Assembly (NCBI RefSeq): GCF_902506095.1
Contig: NZ_LR733293.1
Span: 643,501 to 707,500 of the forward strand
Direction of reading: 5' to 3'
Length of the DNA stretch: 64,000 nucleotides
From: Arthrobacter sp. 9AX
Lineage (GTDB): Bacteria > Actinomycetota > Actinomycetes > Actinomycetales > Micrococcaceae
Part shown: positions 43,463 to 52,926 of the stretch, piece by piece
Layout of the letters: each line of letters starts with the position of its first letter
How positions within the stretch are numbered: the first letter of the stretch is position 1
The notes under the pieces: generated by a model
The model's input: only the letters and a program-made list of their open reading frames with translations
Told to the model about the DNA's origin: nothing
Databases searched by the model: none
Program-made: the position numbers and the translations under genes

Positions 43463-44550
43463 TGGCCCGCGTGCTGGTGGCACGCCTGGACAGCATGGGC
43501 GACGTCCTCCTGGCCGGACCCGCCGTACGGGCAGTGGCCAACGGACGGTTCCCTGACGGCAGCCGGCCCAACCAGGTGGTCATGCTCTGCGGACGGGAGG
43601 GCGAGGCGGCGGCGGGAATGCTGCCGGGCGCCGCGGAGGTCTACAGCTGGGACAGTCCATGGATCATGAACCCGGCACCAAAGATGACAGGCCCGCACGC
43701 AGACCGGCTCATCGAGTATGTCCGGAACTCCAGGATCACCGAAGCGGTCATCCTCACCTCTTTCCACCAGTCGCCCCTGCCCCTTGCGCTGCTGCTCCGG
43801 CTGGCCGGTGTGGAACGCATCACGGGCGCATCCACGGACTACGCCGGTTCCCTGCTGGATGTCCGGCTCAAGCCCGGCGAGGACTTTCCCGAAGACCAGC
43901 CCGAAGCCGAACGGGCCCTGGGCATCGCCGAGGCCGGAGGATTCCGGCTCCCGGCAGGCGACGACGGCAAACTGAGGATCGCGTCCGTACCCGACGCCCG
44001 GGGCCTGGTGGGTGATGACCCCTATGTGGTGGTGCACCCCGGAGCTGCCGTCCCCGCAAGGGCGTGGCCCCCGCTGCACCATGCCGCCGCCGTCGAGCTC
44101 CTGCAGGGCGCGGGGCACCGCGTGGTGGTGACCGGCGGTCCCGGCGAGACGTCGTTGACCGCCACCGTCGCCGGACCCTCGGCCCTGGACCTCGGCGGAC
44201 GCACGGACCTCCGTACCCTCGCCGGCGTGATGGCGGGGGCTGACGCCGTCGTCACCGGAAACACCGGTCCCGCGCACCTCGCCGCCGCCGTGGGCACCCC
44301 GGTGGCCTGCCTTTTTTCTCCGGTGGTGCCGGCCATCCGTTGGGCCCCCTACGGCGTCCCGCTGGAACTGCTTGGCGACCAGAACGCCGCCTGCCGGATG
44401 TCCCGGGCCCGCGTCTGTCCGGTTCCCGGCCACCCCTGCCTCGACTCCGTGTCGCCGGAGGAAGTAGTGGCGGCGGTGGAACGGCTGATCGGCGGAGTGA
44501 GCTCCCTCAGCACCCACGTCAGTACCCGTAGAAAGGCCCGCAACAGATGA
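43462..44550 (+). CDS. GT9 heptosyltransferase-like glycosyltransferase
   Basis: 362-residue GT-B enzyme of family GT9, the family of Gram-negative heptosyltransferases WaaC and WaaF. The N-terminus is VLVARLDSMGDVLLAGPAVRA, and the donor-side C-terminal domain has VVVHPGAAVPAR and the closing GNTGPAHLAAAVGTP motif. In the present context it most likely transfers heptose onto a carrier. There is no LPS in this group, so the acceptor is unknown. It overlaps gmhB by one base and the next gene by four. Confidence 0.88.
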   Translation: MARVLVARLDSMGDVLLAGPAVRAVANGRFPDGSRPNQVVMLCGREGEAAAGMLPGAAEVYSWDSPWIMNPAPKMTGPHADRLIEYVRNSRITEAVILTSFHQSPLPLALLLRLAGVERITGASTDYAGSLLDVRLKPGEDFPEDQPEAERALGIAEAGGFRLPAGDDGKLRIASVPDARGLVGDDPYVVVHPGAAVPARAWPPLHHAAAVELLQGAGHRVVVTGGPGETSLTATVAGPSALDLGGRTDLRTLAGVMAGADAVVTGNTGPAHLAAAVGTPVACLFSPVVPAIRWAPYGVPLELLGDQNAACRMSRARVCPVPGHPCLDSVSPEEVVAAVERLIGGVSSLSTHVSTRRKARNR

Positions 44551-45590
44551 GAATCCTGCTCTGGCATGTCCACGGTTCCTGGACGGACGCCTTCGTCCGC
44601 GGCCGTCACGAGTACCTCCTTCCCGTCCTGCCTGAGGGGGGTGCCTGGGGACTGGGCCGCGCCGGCAGGGACTGGCCGGCTTCAGTGCGGGAGGTGGACC
44701 CCGGTGCGCTGGACGGGGACGCCGTCGACGCCGTCGTCCTGCAGCGCCCCGAGGAGATTGACGAAGTTGCCCGCCTGCTGGGCCGCCGGCCCGGGGTGGA
44801 CCTGCCGGCGGTGTATCTGGAGCACAACACTCCCAAAGGCGACTTTCCGTTCACCCGGCATCCGCTCGCGGACCAGGACCGGATTCCCCTGGTGCACGTC
44901 ACGCATTTCAACAAGCTGGCCTGGGATAACGGATCCGCCCGCAGCCTGGTGATCGAGCACGGGATCCCGGACCCGGGGCAGCTCTACACGGGGGAGCTGC
45001 CGGAGCTGGGCGTGGTGGTGAATGAACCCATCCGCCGCGGCAGGGTCACCGGCACGGACCTGCTGCCCGCTTTCGCTTCCGTCGCCCCGCTGCAGGTCTT
45101 CGGGATGAAGACCGGGGGCCTGGGCGCGGCCGCCGGGATTGACCCGTCCCGGCTGACAATCCGGGGCGACCTCCGGACGCCGGAGCTGCACCAGGAACTG
45201 GCGCGCTGCCGCGTATACGTGCACCCGATGCGCTGGACCTCGCTGGGGTTGTCTCTCCTGGAGGCCATGCACCTGGGAATGCCGGTGGTTGCCCTGGCCA
45301 TCACCGAAGCCCCGCGGGCGGTACCACCGGAAGCCGGTGTGGTGTCCGCCGATATCGATGAGCTGCTCCGCTGCGCGCAGCGGCTGGTCGCCAATCCGGA
45401 TGAAGCTCGACGGCGGGGCCTCGCCGCCCGCGAGGCGGCACTGGAACGCTACAGCCTGGGCCGCTTCCAGGGCCGTTGGGATGAGCTCCTTGCGGACCTG
45501 GGCAGCCGGGCCCGGCACCCGCAATCCGCCAGCAACGACGGCCGTGACGAGAAGATCCTCGTTCCGGCGCGAGAGAGGAATACTCCATGA
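44547..45590 (+). CDS. GT4-like glycosyltransferase
   Basis: 347 residues, GT-B fold. The N-terminal half has [21 protein letters not shown], and the C-terminal nucleotide-sugar half has [25 protein letters not shown], a degenerate GPGxxE-like donor site with a Glu (LLEAM). It lacks a signal peptide. It probably adds a further sugar to the heptose-based glycan. It starts in an ATGA overlap with the GT9 gene. Confidence 0.8.
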   Translation: MRILLWHVHGSWTDAFVRGRHEYLLPVLPEGGAWGLGRAGRDWPASVREVDPGALDGDAVDAVVLQRPEEIDEVARLLGRRPGVDLPAVYLEHNTPKGDFPFTRHPLADQDRIPLVHVTHFNKLAWDNGSARSLVIEHGIPDPGQLYTGELPELGVVVNEPIRRGRVTGTDLLPAFASVAPLQVFGMKTGGLGAAAGIDPSRLTIRGDLRTPELHQELARCRVYVHPMRWTSLGLSLLEAMHLGMPVVALAITEAPRAVPPEAGVVSADIDELLRCAQRLVANPDEARRRGLAAREAALERYSLGRFQGRWDELLADLGSRARHPQSASNDGRDEKILVPARERNTP

Positions 45591-46855
45591 AAATCGCAAT
45601 GATTTCCGAGCACGCCAGTCCGCTGGCGGCATTGGGCGGGGTGGACGCCGGCGGGCAGAACGTACACGTGGCCGCACTCTCGGATGCGCTTGCCAAGCGG
45701 GGACACCACGTGACTGTGTACACGCGGCGCGATTCACCTGAACTTCCGGAGCGGGTCCAGGTGGGCGGCCGCTTCGAAGTGGTCCACGTGGACGCCGGCC
45801 CTGCCTGCCACATCCCCAAGGACGAACTGTTGCCCTACATGGGCTTGCTGGCTGACGGCGTGGCCAATGACTGGAGCCAGCGGCCGCCGGACGTGGTGCA
45901 TGGCCACTTCTGGATGTCCGGCCTTGCGGCACTGGATGCCGCCGCCCTGGACGCCGCCGGCCGGCCGGAACAGGATTACCGGGTTCCTGTGGTCCAGACA
46001 TTCCACGCCCTTGGAACGGTCAAGCGGCGGCACCAGGGCGCGGAGGACACCAGTCCGCCGGAGCGGCGCTGGCTGGAGCCCGGCCTGGGGCGCTCTGCGG
46101 ACAGGATCATTGCCACGTGTTCTGATGAGGTCTTTGAGCTCAAGGCCATGGGCATCAACACGGGCAAGATTTCGATTGCCCCCTGTGGCGTGGACCTGGG
46201 GTTTTTTTCCGCGGACGGCCCGGCCGCCGACAGGCAGCGCCGGCACCGCGTCCTCTCCGTGGGCCGCCTGGTGCCGCGCAAGGGCGTGGACCTGGTGATC
46301 CGGGCGCTGCCATACCTCCAGGACGCCGGTTTCGACGACGTGGAGCTCATGATTGTGGGCGGCGGCGCAGAATCAGGCGCGCTGCACGCCGATCCCGAGG
46401 TCCGCCGCCTGCTCGACCTGGCGGAGGAACTGGGTGTCTCGGAGCAGGTGAACCTGCAGGGCCAGGTGTCACGCGGCGAGATGCCCGGCATCTTCCGCAG
46501 CGCTGACGCCGTGGTGTGCGCTCCGTGGTACGAGCCCTTCGGCATCGTCCCGCTCGAGGCCATGGCGTGCGGCGTCCCCGTGGTGGCGGCCGCTGTGGGC
46601 GGCCTGCGGGACACCGTGGTTGACCACGGGACCGGGCTGCACGTGCCGCCGCGGGACCCGGAAGCGATTGCGTCCGCGCTGGCTTTGCTGCTGGATAACC
46701 CCGCCCTGCGGGCCGAACTCGGCACCGCCGGCAAGCGGCGCGCACGCACCCGGTACTCCTGGGACCGGGTGGCCGCCGAAACCGAGAAGGCCTACCAGCT
46801 GGCGATGGCCGGGGCAACCGCCGGCGCTGTCCCGATGGAAGGAGCGGCACTGTGA
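45587..46855 (+). CDS. GT4 glycosyltransferase
   Basis: 422-residue GT4 enzyme. The N-terminal [19 protein letters not shown] motif and GHFWMSG, then [20 protein letters not shown] and [24 protein letters not shown] in the donor domain, are typical of actinobacterial retaining glycosyltransferases (MshA/PimA-like). Coupled to both neighbours by four-base overlaps. Acceptor and donor sugars are not readable from sequence. Confidence 0.9.
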   Translation: MKIAMISEHASPLAALGGVDAGGQNVHVAALSDALAKRGHHVTVYTRRDSPELPERVQVGGRFEVVHVDAGPACHIPKDELLPYMGLLADGVANDWSQRPPDVVHGHFWMSGLAALDAAALDAAGRPEQDYRVPVVQTFHALGTVKRRHQGAEDTSPPERRWLEPGLGRSADRIIATCSDEVFELKAMGINTGKISIAPCGVDLGFFSADGPAADRQRRHRVLSVGRLVPRKGVDLVIRALPYLQDAGFDDVELMIVGGGAESGALHADPEVRRLLDLAEELGVSEQVNLQGQVSRGEMPGIFRSADAVVCAPWYEPFGIVPLEAMACGVPVVAAAVGGLRDTVVDHGTGLHVPPRDPEAIASALALLLDNPALRAELGTAGKRRARTRYSWDRVAAETEKAYQLAMAGATAGAVPMEGAAL

Positions 46856-47595
46856 CGACGGAATGGTCCCTTCGTGAAGCCGACCTGCCGGTCCTTGCCC
46901 GGCGGTCCCCCCTGCCCGCGGTGCTGCCGGGCGCCACTTTTGCGGATCTGGACGGTGTGGACCGGGACAGCGCGGAGGCCGTGCGCGCGCACCTGGACAA
47001 CGTGGTGCCGGCCCTCGATTCGCTGCGCAGCCAGTCCGGCCGGCTCGCTGCCTGGGGCGTGGCGCTGGCCCACCGGCTGCTCCGCGGACAGCGGCTCCTC
47101 GCGGCCGGGAACGGCGGGTCGGCAGCCGAGGCCCAGCACCTGACGGCAGAGCTCGTGGGCAGGTTCGACGGCGAGCGGGTTCCGTTCTCCGCCATCTCGC
47201 TGCACGCCGAGTCCTCGGCGGTGACCGCGATCGCCAATGATTACGGGTACGACGACGTCTTCGCCCGCCAGGTGCGTGCCCACGGCAGGTCCGGCGACGT
47301 GCTGATGCTGCTGTCCACAAGCGGCAAGAGCGCCAACCTGCTGCGCGCCGCCGAGGCTGCGTCCCGCCTGAACATCACCACTTGGGCGCTCACCGGGACC
47401 GGCCCCAATCCCTTGTCCGACGCGTGCGACGAAGCGGTGATGGTGGACGCCCTCAATGCCAACGCGCAGGAGGGCCACCTCATCGCCCTGCACGCCGTCT
47501 GCCGCGCCTTCGACCTGGAAGTGGCCCGGCGCAGTTCCGCGGATCCCGTCCAGGTGCAGAGCCTGAACCTGCAGAACCGGGGTGGGTCGGTATGA
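46852..47595 (+). CDS. gmhA: sedoheptulose-7-phosphate isomerase GmhA-like (SIS domain)
   Basis: 247 residues with an SIS domain (about 65-235). The motif [22 protein letters not shown] near residue 83 is diagnostic of GmhA, which converts sedoheptulose 7-phosphate to D-glycero-D-manno-heptose 7-phosphate, the first committed heptose step. [12 protein letters not shown] near 148 is the SIS phosphate loop. The N-terminal 50 residues are an extension absent from enteric GmhA. GTG start within the stop of the GT4 gene; its stop overlaps the next gene by four bases. Confidence 0.92.
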   Translation: MTTEWSLREADLPVLARRSPLPAVLPGATFADLDGVDRDSAEAVRAHLDNVVPALDSLRSQSGRLAAWGVALAHRLLRGQRLLAAGNGGSAAEAQHLTAELVGRFDGERVPFSAISLHAESSAVTAIANDYGYDDVFARQVRAHGRSGDVLMLLSTSGKSANLLRAAEAASRLNITTWALTGTGPNPLSDACDEAVMVDALNANAQEGHLIALHAVCRAFDLEVARRSSADPVQVQSLNLQNRGGSV

Positions 47596-48974
47596 GGATC
47601 GTGGTGGTGGGCGACGTAATGCTGGACGTTGACCTGTCCGGGGAAGCCACGCGGCTGAGCCCTGACGCGCCGGTCCCCGTGGTGGATGTATCCGGCGTCA
47701 AGCGCCGTGCAGGCGGAGCCGGGCTGGTGGCGCGGATGCTTGCCCGGGACAACTGGCCCGTCACGCTGGTGACGGTTTTGGGTGATGATGACGCCGGGCG
47801 GCAGCTTGAAGCCCACCTCGCCGGAGTGCGGCTCGTCTCAGGGCCCAGCGGGTACCCCTCACCGGTCAAGACACGGGTGCGGGCAGGATCGCATCCGGTG
47901 GTCCGCTTCGATGAGGGCTGCGGAAAGACCCCCGTCCCGGACGTCACCCCGGCGATGCTCCGGGCCGTGGAGAAGGCCGGAGTGATTATAGTGGCCGACT
48001 ACGGCCGAGGGCTGGCGGCCAACCCGCAGTTGCGCGGACTCCTGGAACGCCTGGCACCGGAGGTGCCCATCGTGTGGGACCCGCACCCTGCCGGGCCGGA
48101 CCCGGTACCGGGAGTCGCCGTCGTAACGCCGAACCTTGCCGAGGCACAGAAAGCGGTGCAGCCGCGCGGCCGGAACGAAGGCCACGCGTGGCAGGCCGCT
48201 GATCCCGCCGCCGAGATGGGCACCATCCTGCTGGAGCAGTGGGGAAGCGGGGCCGTCCTGGTAACGAAGGGCGAACAGGGTGCTGTCCTGTGCCGCCGCG
48301 GCAGCACCCCGGAACCCGTTCCCGCCCCGCGGGTGGAGGTGGGCGATCCTTGTGGAGCAGGGGACCGGCTGGCAGCGAGCCTCGCCGTCCATCTCCTCGC
48401 CGGCCGGGAATTGAAGGAGGCAGCGGAGTTCGCCGTCCACGACGCCGCGGACTTCCTCGCCGGCGGCGGGGTGTCGGCCCTGCCCGACGCCGAGCACCCG
48501 GCGCCGGCCCGGCCCCGGGTCAGTGACCCGTTGCTGCTGGCCCGCGCCGTGCGCGAACGCGGCGGAAAGGTGGTGGCCACCGGAGGGTGTTTCGACCTGC
48601 TGCACGCAGGGCACGTCCGGTCCCTGGCAGCAGCCCGCGAACTGGGCGACTGCCTGGTCGTGTGCCTCAACTCGGACGAATCCGTGCGGCGGCTGAAAGG
48701 CCCTGAGCGGCCCATCATCAACCAGTACGACCGCGCCGAACTGCTCCTCGCCATGGAATGCGTGGATGCCGTGATGGTCTTCGATGAGGACACCCCGGAG
48801 GCCGTCCTGGAACGGCTTCGCCCGGACCTTTGGGTCAAAGGCGGCGACTACAAGGGTGCAAGCCTGCCGGAGACCGCCCTGGTGGAGAGCTGGGGCGGAC
48901 AGTGCCTCACAGTCCCTTACCACCCCGCCCGTTCCACCACCGGCCTGGCCGACGCCCTCGCCAAGGTGAGCTGA
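47592..48974 (+). CDS. hldE: bifunctional HldE-like kinase/nucleotidyltransferase, copy 1
   Basis: 460 residues. An N-terminal PfkB-type kinase (about 1-300, SPDAPVPVVDV near 28, and GDPCGAGDRLAASL with the catalytic Asp near 253) is followed by a cytidylyltransferase-like domain (about 325-455). That domain shows GGCFDLLHAGHVRSL, NSDESVRRLKGPERPI and VKGGDYK, as in HldE. The kinase glycine motif is GGAGLVARM in place of the usual GGAANVAMN, so this half may have altered specificity. HldE phosphorylates heptose 7-phosphate at C1 and later adds AMP. The next gene follows after 94 bases. Confidence 0.86.
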   Translation: MRIVVVGDVMLDVDLSGEATRLSPDAPVPVVDVSGVKRRAGGAGLVARMLARDNWPVTLVTVLGDDDAGRQLEAHLAGVRLVSGPSGYPSPVKTRVRAGSHPVVRFDEGCGKTPVPDVTPAMLRAVEKAGVIIVADYGRGLAANPQLRGLLERLAPEVPIVWDPHPAGPDPVPGVAVVTPNLAEAQKAVQPRGRNEGHAWQAADPAAEMGTILLEQWGSGAVLVTKGEQGAVLCRRGSTPEPVPAPRVEVGDPCGAGDRLAASLAVHLLAGRELKEAAEFAVHDAADFLAGGGVSALPDAEHPAPARPRVSDPLLLARAVRERGGKVVATGGCFDLLHAGHVRSLAAARELGDCLVVCLNSDESVRRLKGPERPIINQYDRAELLLAMECVDAVMVFDEDTPEAVLERLRPDLWVKGGDYKGASLPETALVESWGGQCLTVPYHPARSTTGLADALAKVS

Positions 48975-49068
48975 CGGCAGTGCGCCACTGGCAACAACGC
49001 ACCCGGCCCACCACGTGCAGCAACCAGCCACAACCAAAAGTTTTGTTCTTCCGATCGAAAGGAACACC

Positions 49069-49770
49069 ATGACCGCAGAGTCGAAAACACCCGGACGCGT
49101 GCTCGTGACCGGCGGTGCCTCCGGACTGGGGGCCGCCGTCGTCGACGCCGTCTTGAAGGCAGGCGGCACCCCGGTGGTGCTGGACCGCGACATCAGCAAC
49201 GTGTCCGCCGTGAAGGCTTTCGAAGTGGATGTCGCTGACCGGCTGGCCGTTGAGGCCGCCGTCAGGGAGGCCGCCGAATCGCTCGGCGGACTCGAAGCCG
49301 TGGTGACGGCGGCCGGCATCGACCGGTGCGGCAAGCTGGCCGACGTCGAGGCCACTGAATGGGAGAAGGTCATCGGGGTAAACCTGATGGGCACCGTTTC
49401 TGTTGTCCGTGCCGCGCTGCCCTACCTTAAGGATTCGCACGGCCGGGTGGTGACCATCGCCTCCACGCTGGGCAAGCGTGCCGTCGCTGACGCCACCGCC
49501 TATTGCGCGTCAAAGTTCGGTGTGGTGGGATTCAGCCACGCGCTCGCGGCCGAGACCGGCGGCGAGATCGGGGTGACCACCATCATCCCGGGCGGCATGA
49601 AGACCCGCTTCTTCGACGACCGCACGGAGCAGTACAAGCCGCAGGACGATTCGCGGCTCAACGACCCGGCAAACACGGCACAGGCAATCCTGTTCGCCTT
49701 GAACCAGCCCACCGGCTGCGAGGTCCGCGAAATGCTGATCTGCCATGAGGAAGAGGGCTCCTGGCCCTAA
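49069..49770 (+). CDS. short-chain dehydrogenase in the heptose cluster
   Basis: 233-residue classical SDR. The N-terminal TGGASGLGAAVV motif lies near residue 14, and the active-site YCASKFG (Y-x3-K) near residue 145. Reductase specificity is unknown. It is not the extended SDR HldD, the usual heptose epimerase, which is about 310 residues and has a GxxGFIG motif. It may oxidise or reduce a heptose derivative. Good GAAAGGAAC lies before the ATG, and the aldehyde dehydrogenase follows 41 bases later. Confidence 0.82.
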   Translation: MTAESKTPGRVLVTGGASGLGAAVVDAVLKAGGTPVVLDRDISNVSAVKAFEVDVADRLAVEAAVREAAESLGGLEAVVTAAGIDRCGKLADVEATEWEKVIGVNLMGTVSVVRAALPYLKDSHGRVVTIASTLGKRAVADATAYCASKFGVVGFSHALAAETGGEIGVTTIIPGGMKTRFFDDRTEQYKPQDDSRLNDPANTAQAILFALNQPTGCEVREMLICHEEEGSWP

Positions 49771-49811
49771 GTCCACAAGCGACCCACGCCGGAACCGACG
49801 GGAGGAACATC

Positions 49812-51254
49812 ATGCCCAGCATCGCCACAGGCACCACCGCATCAAATGCCACTGCATCAAATGTCGCTGCGCACGGGGACACCAACGCCATCACTATCCG
49901 GAACCCCCGGACGGGTGAGGTTTTGTGGACCGTGCCGGAAGCCGGACCCGCGGCGGTGACCCGTGCCGTGGAGGTGGCACGGAGCGCTGCCACGGGATGG
50001 GCCGCCACCGCACCGGCGGAGCGGGGCGCGGCCCTCCGGGCAGCGGCGAAAGCACTTGCGGCGGCCGCCGAGGAACTGGCCGGGCTCAACTTCAGCGAAA
50101 CGGGCCGGCCGGTCGAGGAGTCGCTGGCCGGCATCGGTGCGGGCGTTTCCACTTTGGAACAGTACGCGGAGCTGGGCCCGACCCACCGCGGCCACAGCCT
50201 CCGCGGCAACCGGCTCGCCGCCGACTACACGGTGGCCGAGCCCCGCGGCGTGGCCGTCCTCCTGACCCCATGGAACGATCCGGTGGCGGTGGCGTGCGGC
50301 CTGATCGGCGCGGCCCTGGTCACCGGAAACGCCGCTGTGCACAAGCCGAGCGAGCGCTGCCCCCGGCTGGGAGAGGCACTGGGTGAAGTCCTCGCTCCCG
50401 CCTTCCCGCCGGGCGTATTCCAGACGGTATCTGGCGGCGCCGGCACAGGTGCGCTTCTGGCGCAGTCCGACGCGGATGTTATCGCGCATGTGGGCTCGAG
50501 TGCGGCCGGTGCCCGGATCGCGAGGGCGGGCGCCCTGACGGGTGCGCACATGATCCGGGAGAACGGCGGCAACGATCCGTTGCTGGTGGACTGCAATGTG
50601 GACCCCGTGTGGGCGGCGGAGCAGGCTGCCATCGGCGCCTTCAGCAACAGCGGACAGATCTGCGTGGCAGTGGAGCGGATCTACGTCCACCAGGACATCG
50701 CAGCCGAATTCTGCCAGGCGCTGGAAGCGGAAGCAGCGCTCCGCAACCACAAGGGGACTGTTGCACCGCTGGTGGACCTCCGGATGCGGGACGAGGTGCA
50801 CGCCCAAGTGGCTGATGCCCTGGAAAAGGGCGCACGCGCGGTGGTGGGCGGTGCCCTGCCGGACGGCCCGGGTTCGTTCTACCCGGCCACCGTGCTGCTT
50901 GGCTGCACGGGCCGCATGGACGTCATGACGGAGGAGACGTTTGGGCCCGTCGCGCCGGTGCAGGTGGTGGAAACGTTCGACGACGGGCTGCGGCTTGCGT
51001 GCAGCGGCAGGTACGGCCTCGCCGCCACAGTCCTGAGCGGCAACATCGCCCACATCCAGCAAGCGGTGGCCGCCCTTCCGGTGGGCACCGTCAAGATCAA
51101 CGAAGTGTTCGGCGGTGCCCCCGGTGGTGCTGCCCAGCCGCGCGGCGACAGCGGGGCCGGCTTCGGCTACGGGCCGGAGCTGCTGGACGAGTTCAGCCGG
51201 GTGAAAGTGGTGCACATCGCCGCACCGCCGGCGGCCGCGAAGGCCACATCATGA
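49812..51254 (+). CDS. NAD(P)-dependent aldehyde dehydrogenase
   Basis: 480 residues of the ALDH superfamily. Rossmann segments include VAVLLTPWNDPVAVACG and VGSSAAGARI. The glutamate motif is MIRENGGNDP (usually ELGGK), the nucleophile cysteine is in NSGQICVAVERIYV, and the C-terminal ETFGPVAPV is present. It is coupled to the following hldE by a four-base overlap. Expected to oxidise an aldehyde, possibly a cluster-specific sugar or a small aldehyde by-product. The substrate is not deducible. Confidence 0.88.
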   Translation: MPSIATGTTASNATASNVAAHGDTNAITIRNPRTGEVLWTVPEAGPAAVTRAVEVARSAATGWAATAPAERGAALRAAAKALAAAAEELAGLNFSETGRPVEESLAGIGAGVSTLEQYAELGPTHRGHSLRGNRLAADYTVAEPRGVAVLLTPWNDPVAVACGLIGAALVTGNAAVHKPSERCPRLGEALGEVLAPAFPPGVFQTVSGGAGTGALLAQSDADVIAHVGSSAAGARIARAGALTGAHMIRENGGNDPLLVDCNVDPVWAAEQAAIGAFSNSGQICVAVERIYVHQDIAAEFCQALEAEAALRNHKGTVAPLVDLRMRDEVHAQVADALEKGARAVVGGALPDGPGSFYPATVLLGCTGRMDVMTEETFGPVAPVQVVETFDDGLRLACSGRYGLAATVLSGNIAHIQQAVAALPVGTVKINEVFGGAPGGAAQPRGDSGAGFGYGPELLDEFSRVKVVHIAAPPAAAKATS

Positions 51255-52846
51255 GCCTGACACCCGACGACCGGCCGGCCGGGGTTCACGCCAGCGGTGG
51301 CCACCCGGATACCCGCAGCACCGATCCCGCCCGGGCGGACCTGTCCAGCCAGCGGGCGCTGTCCGAATGGCTGCCCGGCCGGCTGGCAGCGGAAGAACCG
51401 GCCATCCTGGTGATCGGCGACCTGATGCTGGACGGCTGGTGGAGCGGCAGCATCGAACGCCTGTGCCGTGAGGCCCCGGCCCCGGTGGTGGACATCAAGG
51501 TACGTGAATCAGTTCCCGGCGGGGCAGCCAACACGGCCATGAACCTGGCTGCCCTGGGGGCCCGGGTCTCGGTGGCCGGCATCATCGGAACCGACGACGC
51601 CGGAGCGGACCTCCGCGGTCAACTCGTGGCGGCCGGCATCGACGTGACCCACCTGCACAGCCATCCGGAGATGGTGACCACCACCAAGATCCGGATCAGC
51701 AGCGGCGGCCAGGTGATGCTCCGCCTCGACGACTCGGCCAGGGCTGTGCCGGCCGAGGCGTTGGCGGCGCTGGCCGCTTCGGTGCGTGCCGCCGTCGAAC
51801 GCCGGGACGCGGTGCTGGTGTGCGACTACGGCAACGGTGTCCTGGCCGACCCCGTCCGCGACGGTCTGGTCGAAGCTCTGGCGCAGGCTCCAGTTCCGGG
51901 GGACCGCCCGCTGCTGGTGGTTGACTCGCACGACCCCCGTCCCTGGGCACCGCTCCGCCCGGACCTGGTGACGCCCAACGCGCAGGAGACCGCGCGGATG
52001 CTGGACCTGCGGCTGCCGGATGGCCAGGACAGGGTGGAAGCGGTCAGCCAGCACGCGGACGCGCTGCTGGCAGCCACGGGCGCGGGCGCCGTGGTGGTCA
52101 CCCTGGACCGCGACGGCACCATGCTGTTGAGGCCCGACGGCGTCACGCACCGAACGTGGGCGCGTCCGGCCGCCGAGAAGCAGGCATCCGGGGCCGGCGA
52201 CACTTTTGTGGCCGCGCTGACGCTGGCGCGCGCGGCCGGACTGCCGCTGACGGCGAGCCTGGACCTGGCCCAGTCGGCCGCGGACGTGGTGGTGCACCAG
52301 CCCGGCACTTCCGTGTGCAGTACCGGCCAGCTCAGCCGGTACCTTGCAGCCTTCGCTGACACCGCACTGGGCGCCGACGAACTCGAACGGCAACTGGAGC
52401 TGCACCGGTCCGAGGGCCAACGGATCGTGCTTACCAACGGCTGCTTCGACGTCCTGCACAGCGGCCACACCCGGTACCTCAACCAGGCCAAGCAGCTGGG
52501 GGACGTCCTGGTGGTGGCCCTCAACAGCGACGCTTCGGTGCGGCAACTCAAGGGCGCCGGACGGCCCATCAACTCCATGGCGGACCGTGCCGCCGTGGTG
52601 GCCGCCCTCAGCTGCGTGGACTACGTGACGGTGTTTGATACCCCCACCGCGGCGCCGCTGATCCGGCAGCTGCGGCCTGAGGTCTATGCCAAGGGCGGCG
52701 ACTACACCCCGGAGATGCTGGCCGAGACACCGGCTGTGGAGGAATACGGCGGGCGGGTGGCCATCCTGGATTACGTTGCCGAGAGGTCCACCACCGCCGT
52801 GGTGAAGCGGATCCGCGAGGGCGAAGGGGCTGTGCCGGGCAACTGA
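51251..52846 (+). CDS. hldE: bifunctional HldE-like kinase/nucleotidyltransferase, copy 2
   Basis: 531 residues. An N-terminal extension of about 45 residues is followed by a PfkB-type heptose kinase domain (about 50-370; VPGGAANTAMNLAALGA, and SGAGDTFVA with the catalytic Asp). The cytidylyltransferase-like domain (about 390-520) has NGCFDVLHSGHTRYL, NSDASVRQLKGAGRPI and AKGGDYTPEM. Both domains keep the motifs of E. coli HldE more closely than copy 1. Together with gmhA and gmhB it should give ADP-D-glycero-beta-D-manno-heptose. Starts in the ATGA at the end of the aldehyde dehydrogenase gene. Last gene of the tight cluster. Confidence 0.9.
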   Translation: MSLTPDDRPAGVHASGGHPDTRSTDPARADLSSQRALSEWLPGRLAAEEPAILVIGDLMLDGWWSGSIERLCREAPAPVVDIKVRESVPGGAANTAMNLAALGARVSVAGIIGTDDAGADLRGQLVAAGIDVTHLHSHPEMVTTTKIRISSGGQVMLRLDDSARAVPAEALAALAASVRAAVERRDAVLVCDYGNGVLADPVRDGLVEALAQAPVPGDRPLLVVDSHDPRPWAPLRPDLVTPNAQETARMLDLRLPDGQDRVEAVSQHADALLAATGAGAVVVTLDRDGTMLLRPDGVTHRTWARPAAEKQASGAGDTFVAALTLARAAGLPLTASLDLAQSAADVVVHQPGTSVCSTGQLSRYLAAFADTALGADELERQLELHRSEGQRIVLTNGCFDVLHSGHTRYLNQAKQLGDVLVVALNSDASVRQLKGAGRPINSMADRAAVVAALSCVDYVTVFDTPTAAPLIRQLRPEVYAKGGDYTPEMLAETPAVEEYGGRVAILDYVAERSTTAVVKRIREGEGAVPGN

Positions 52847-52926
52847 CCGTGCCCGGCACCTGGCCGTGCGGAGCAACCAAGGCCCAGCAACTAAGGTTGA
52901 TGCATGACTGAAGCACGGCACCGGTA

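Noticed and set aside
49069..49770. SDR as the heptose epimerase HldD
   Set aside because: HldD is an extended SDR of about 310 residues with a GxxGFIG motif. This one is a 233-residue classical SDR with TGGASGLG.
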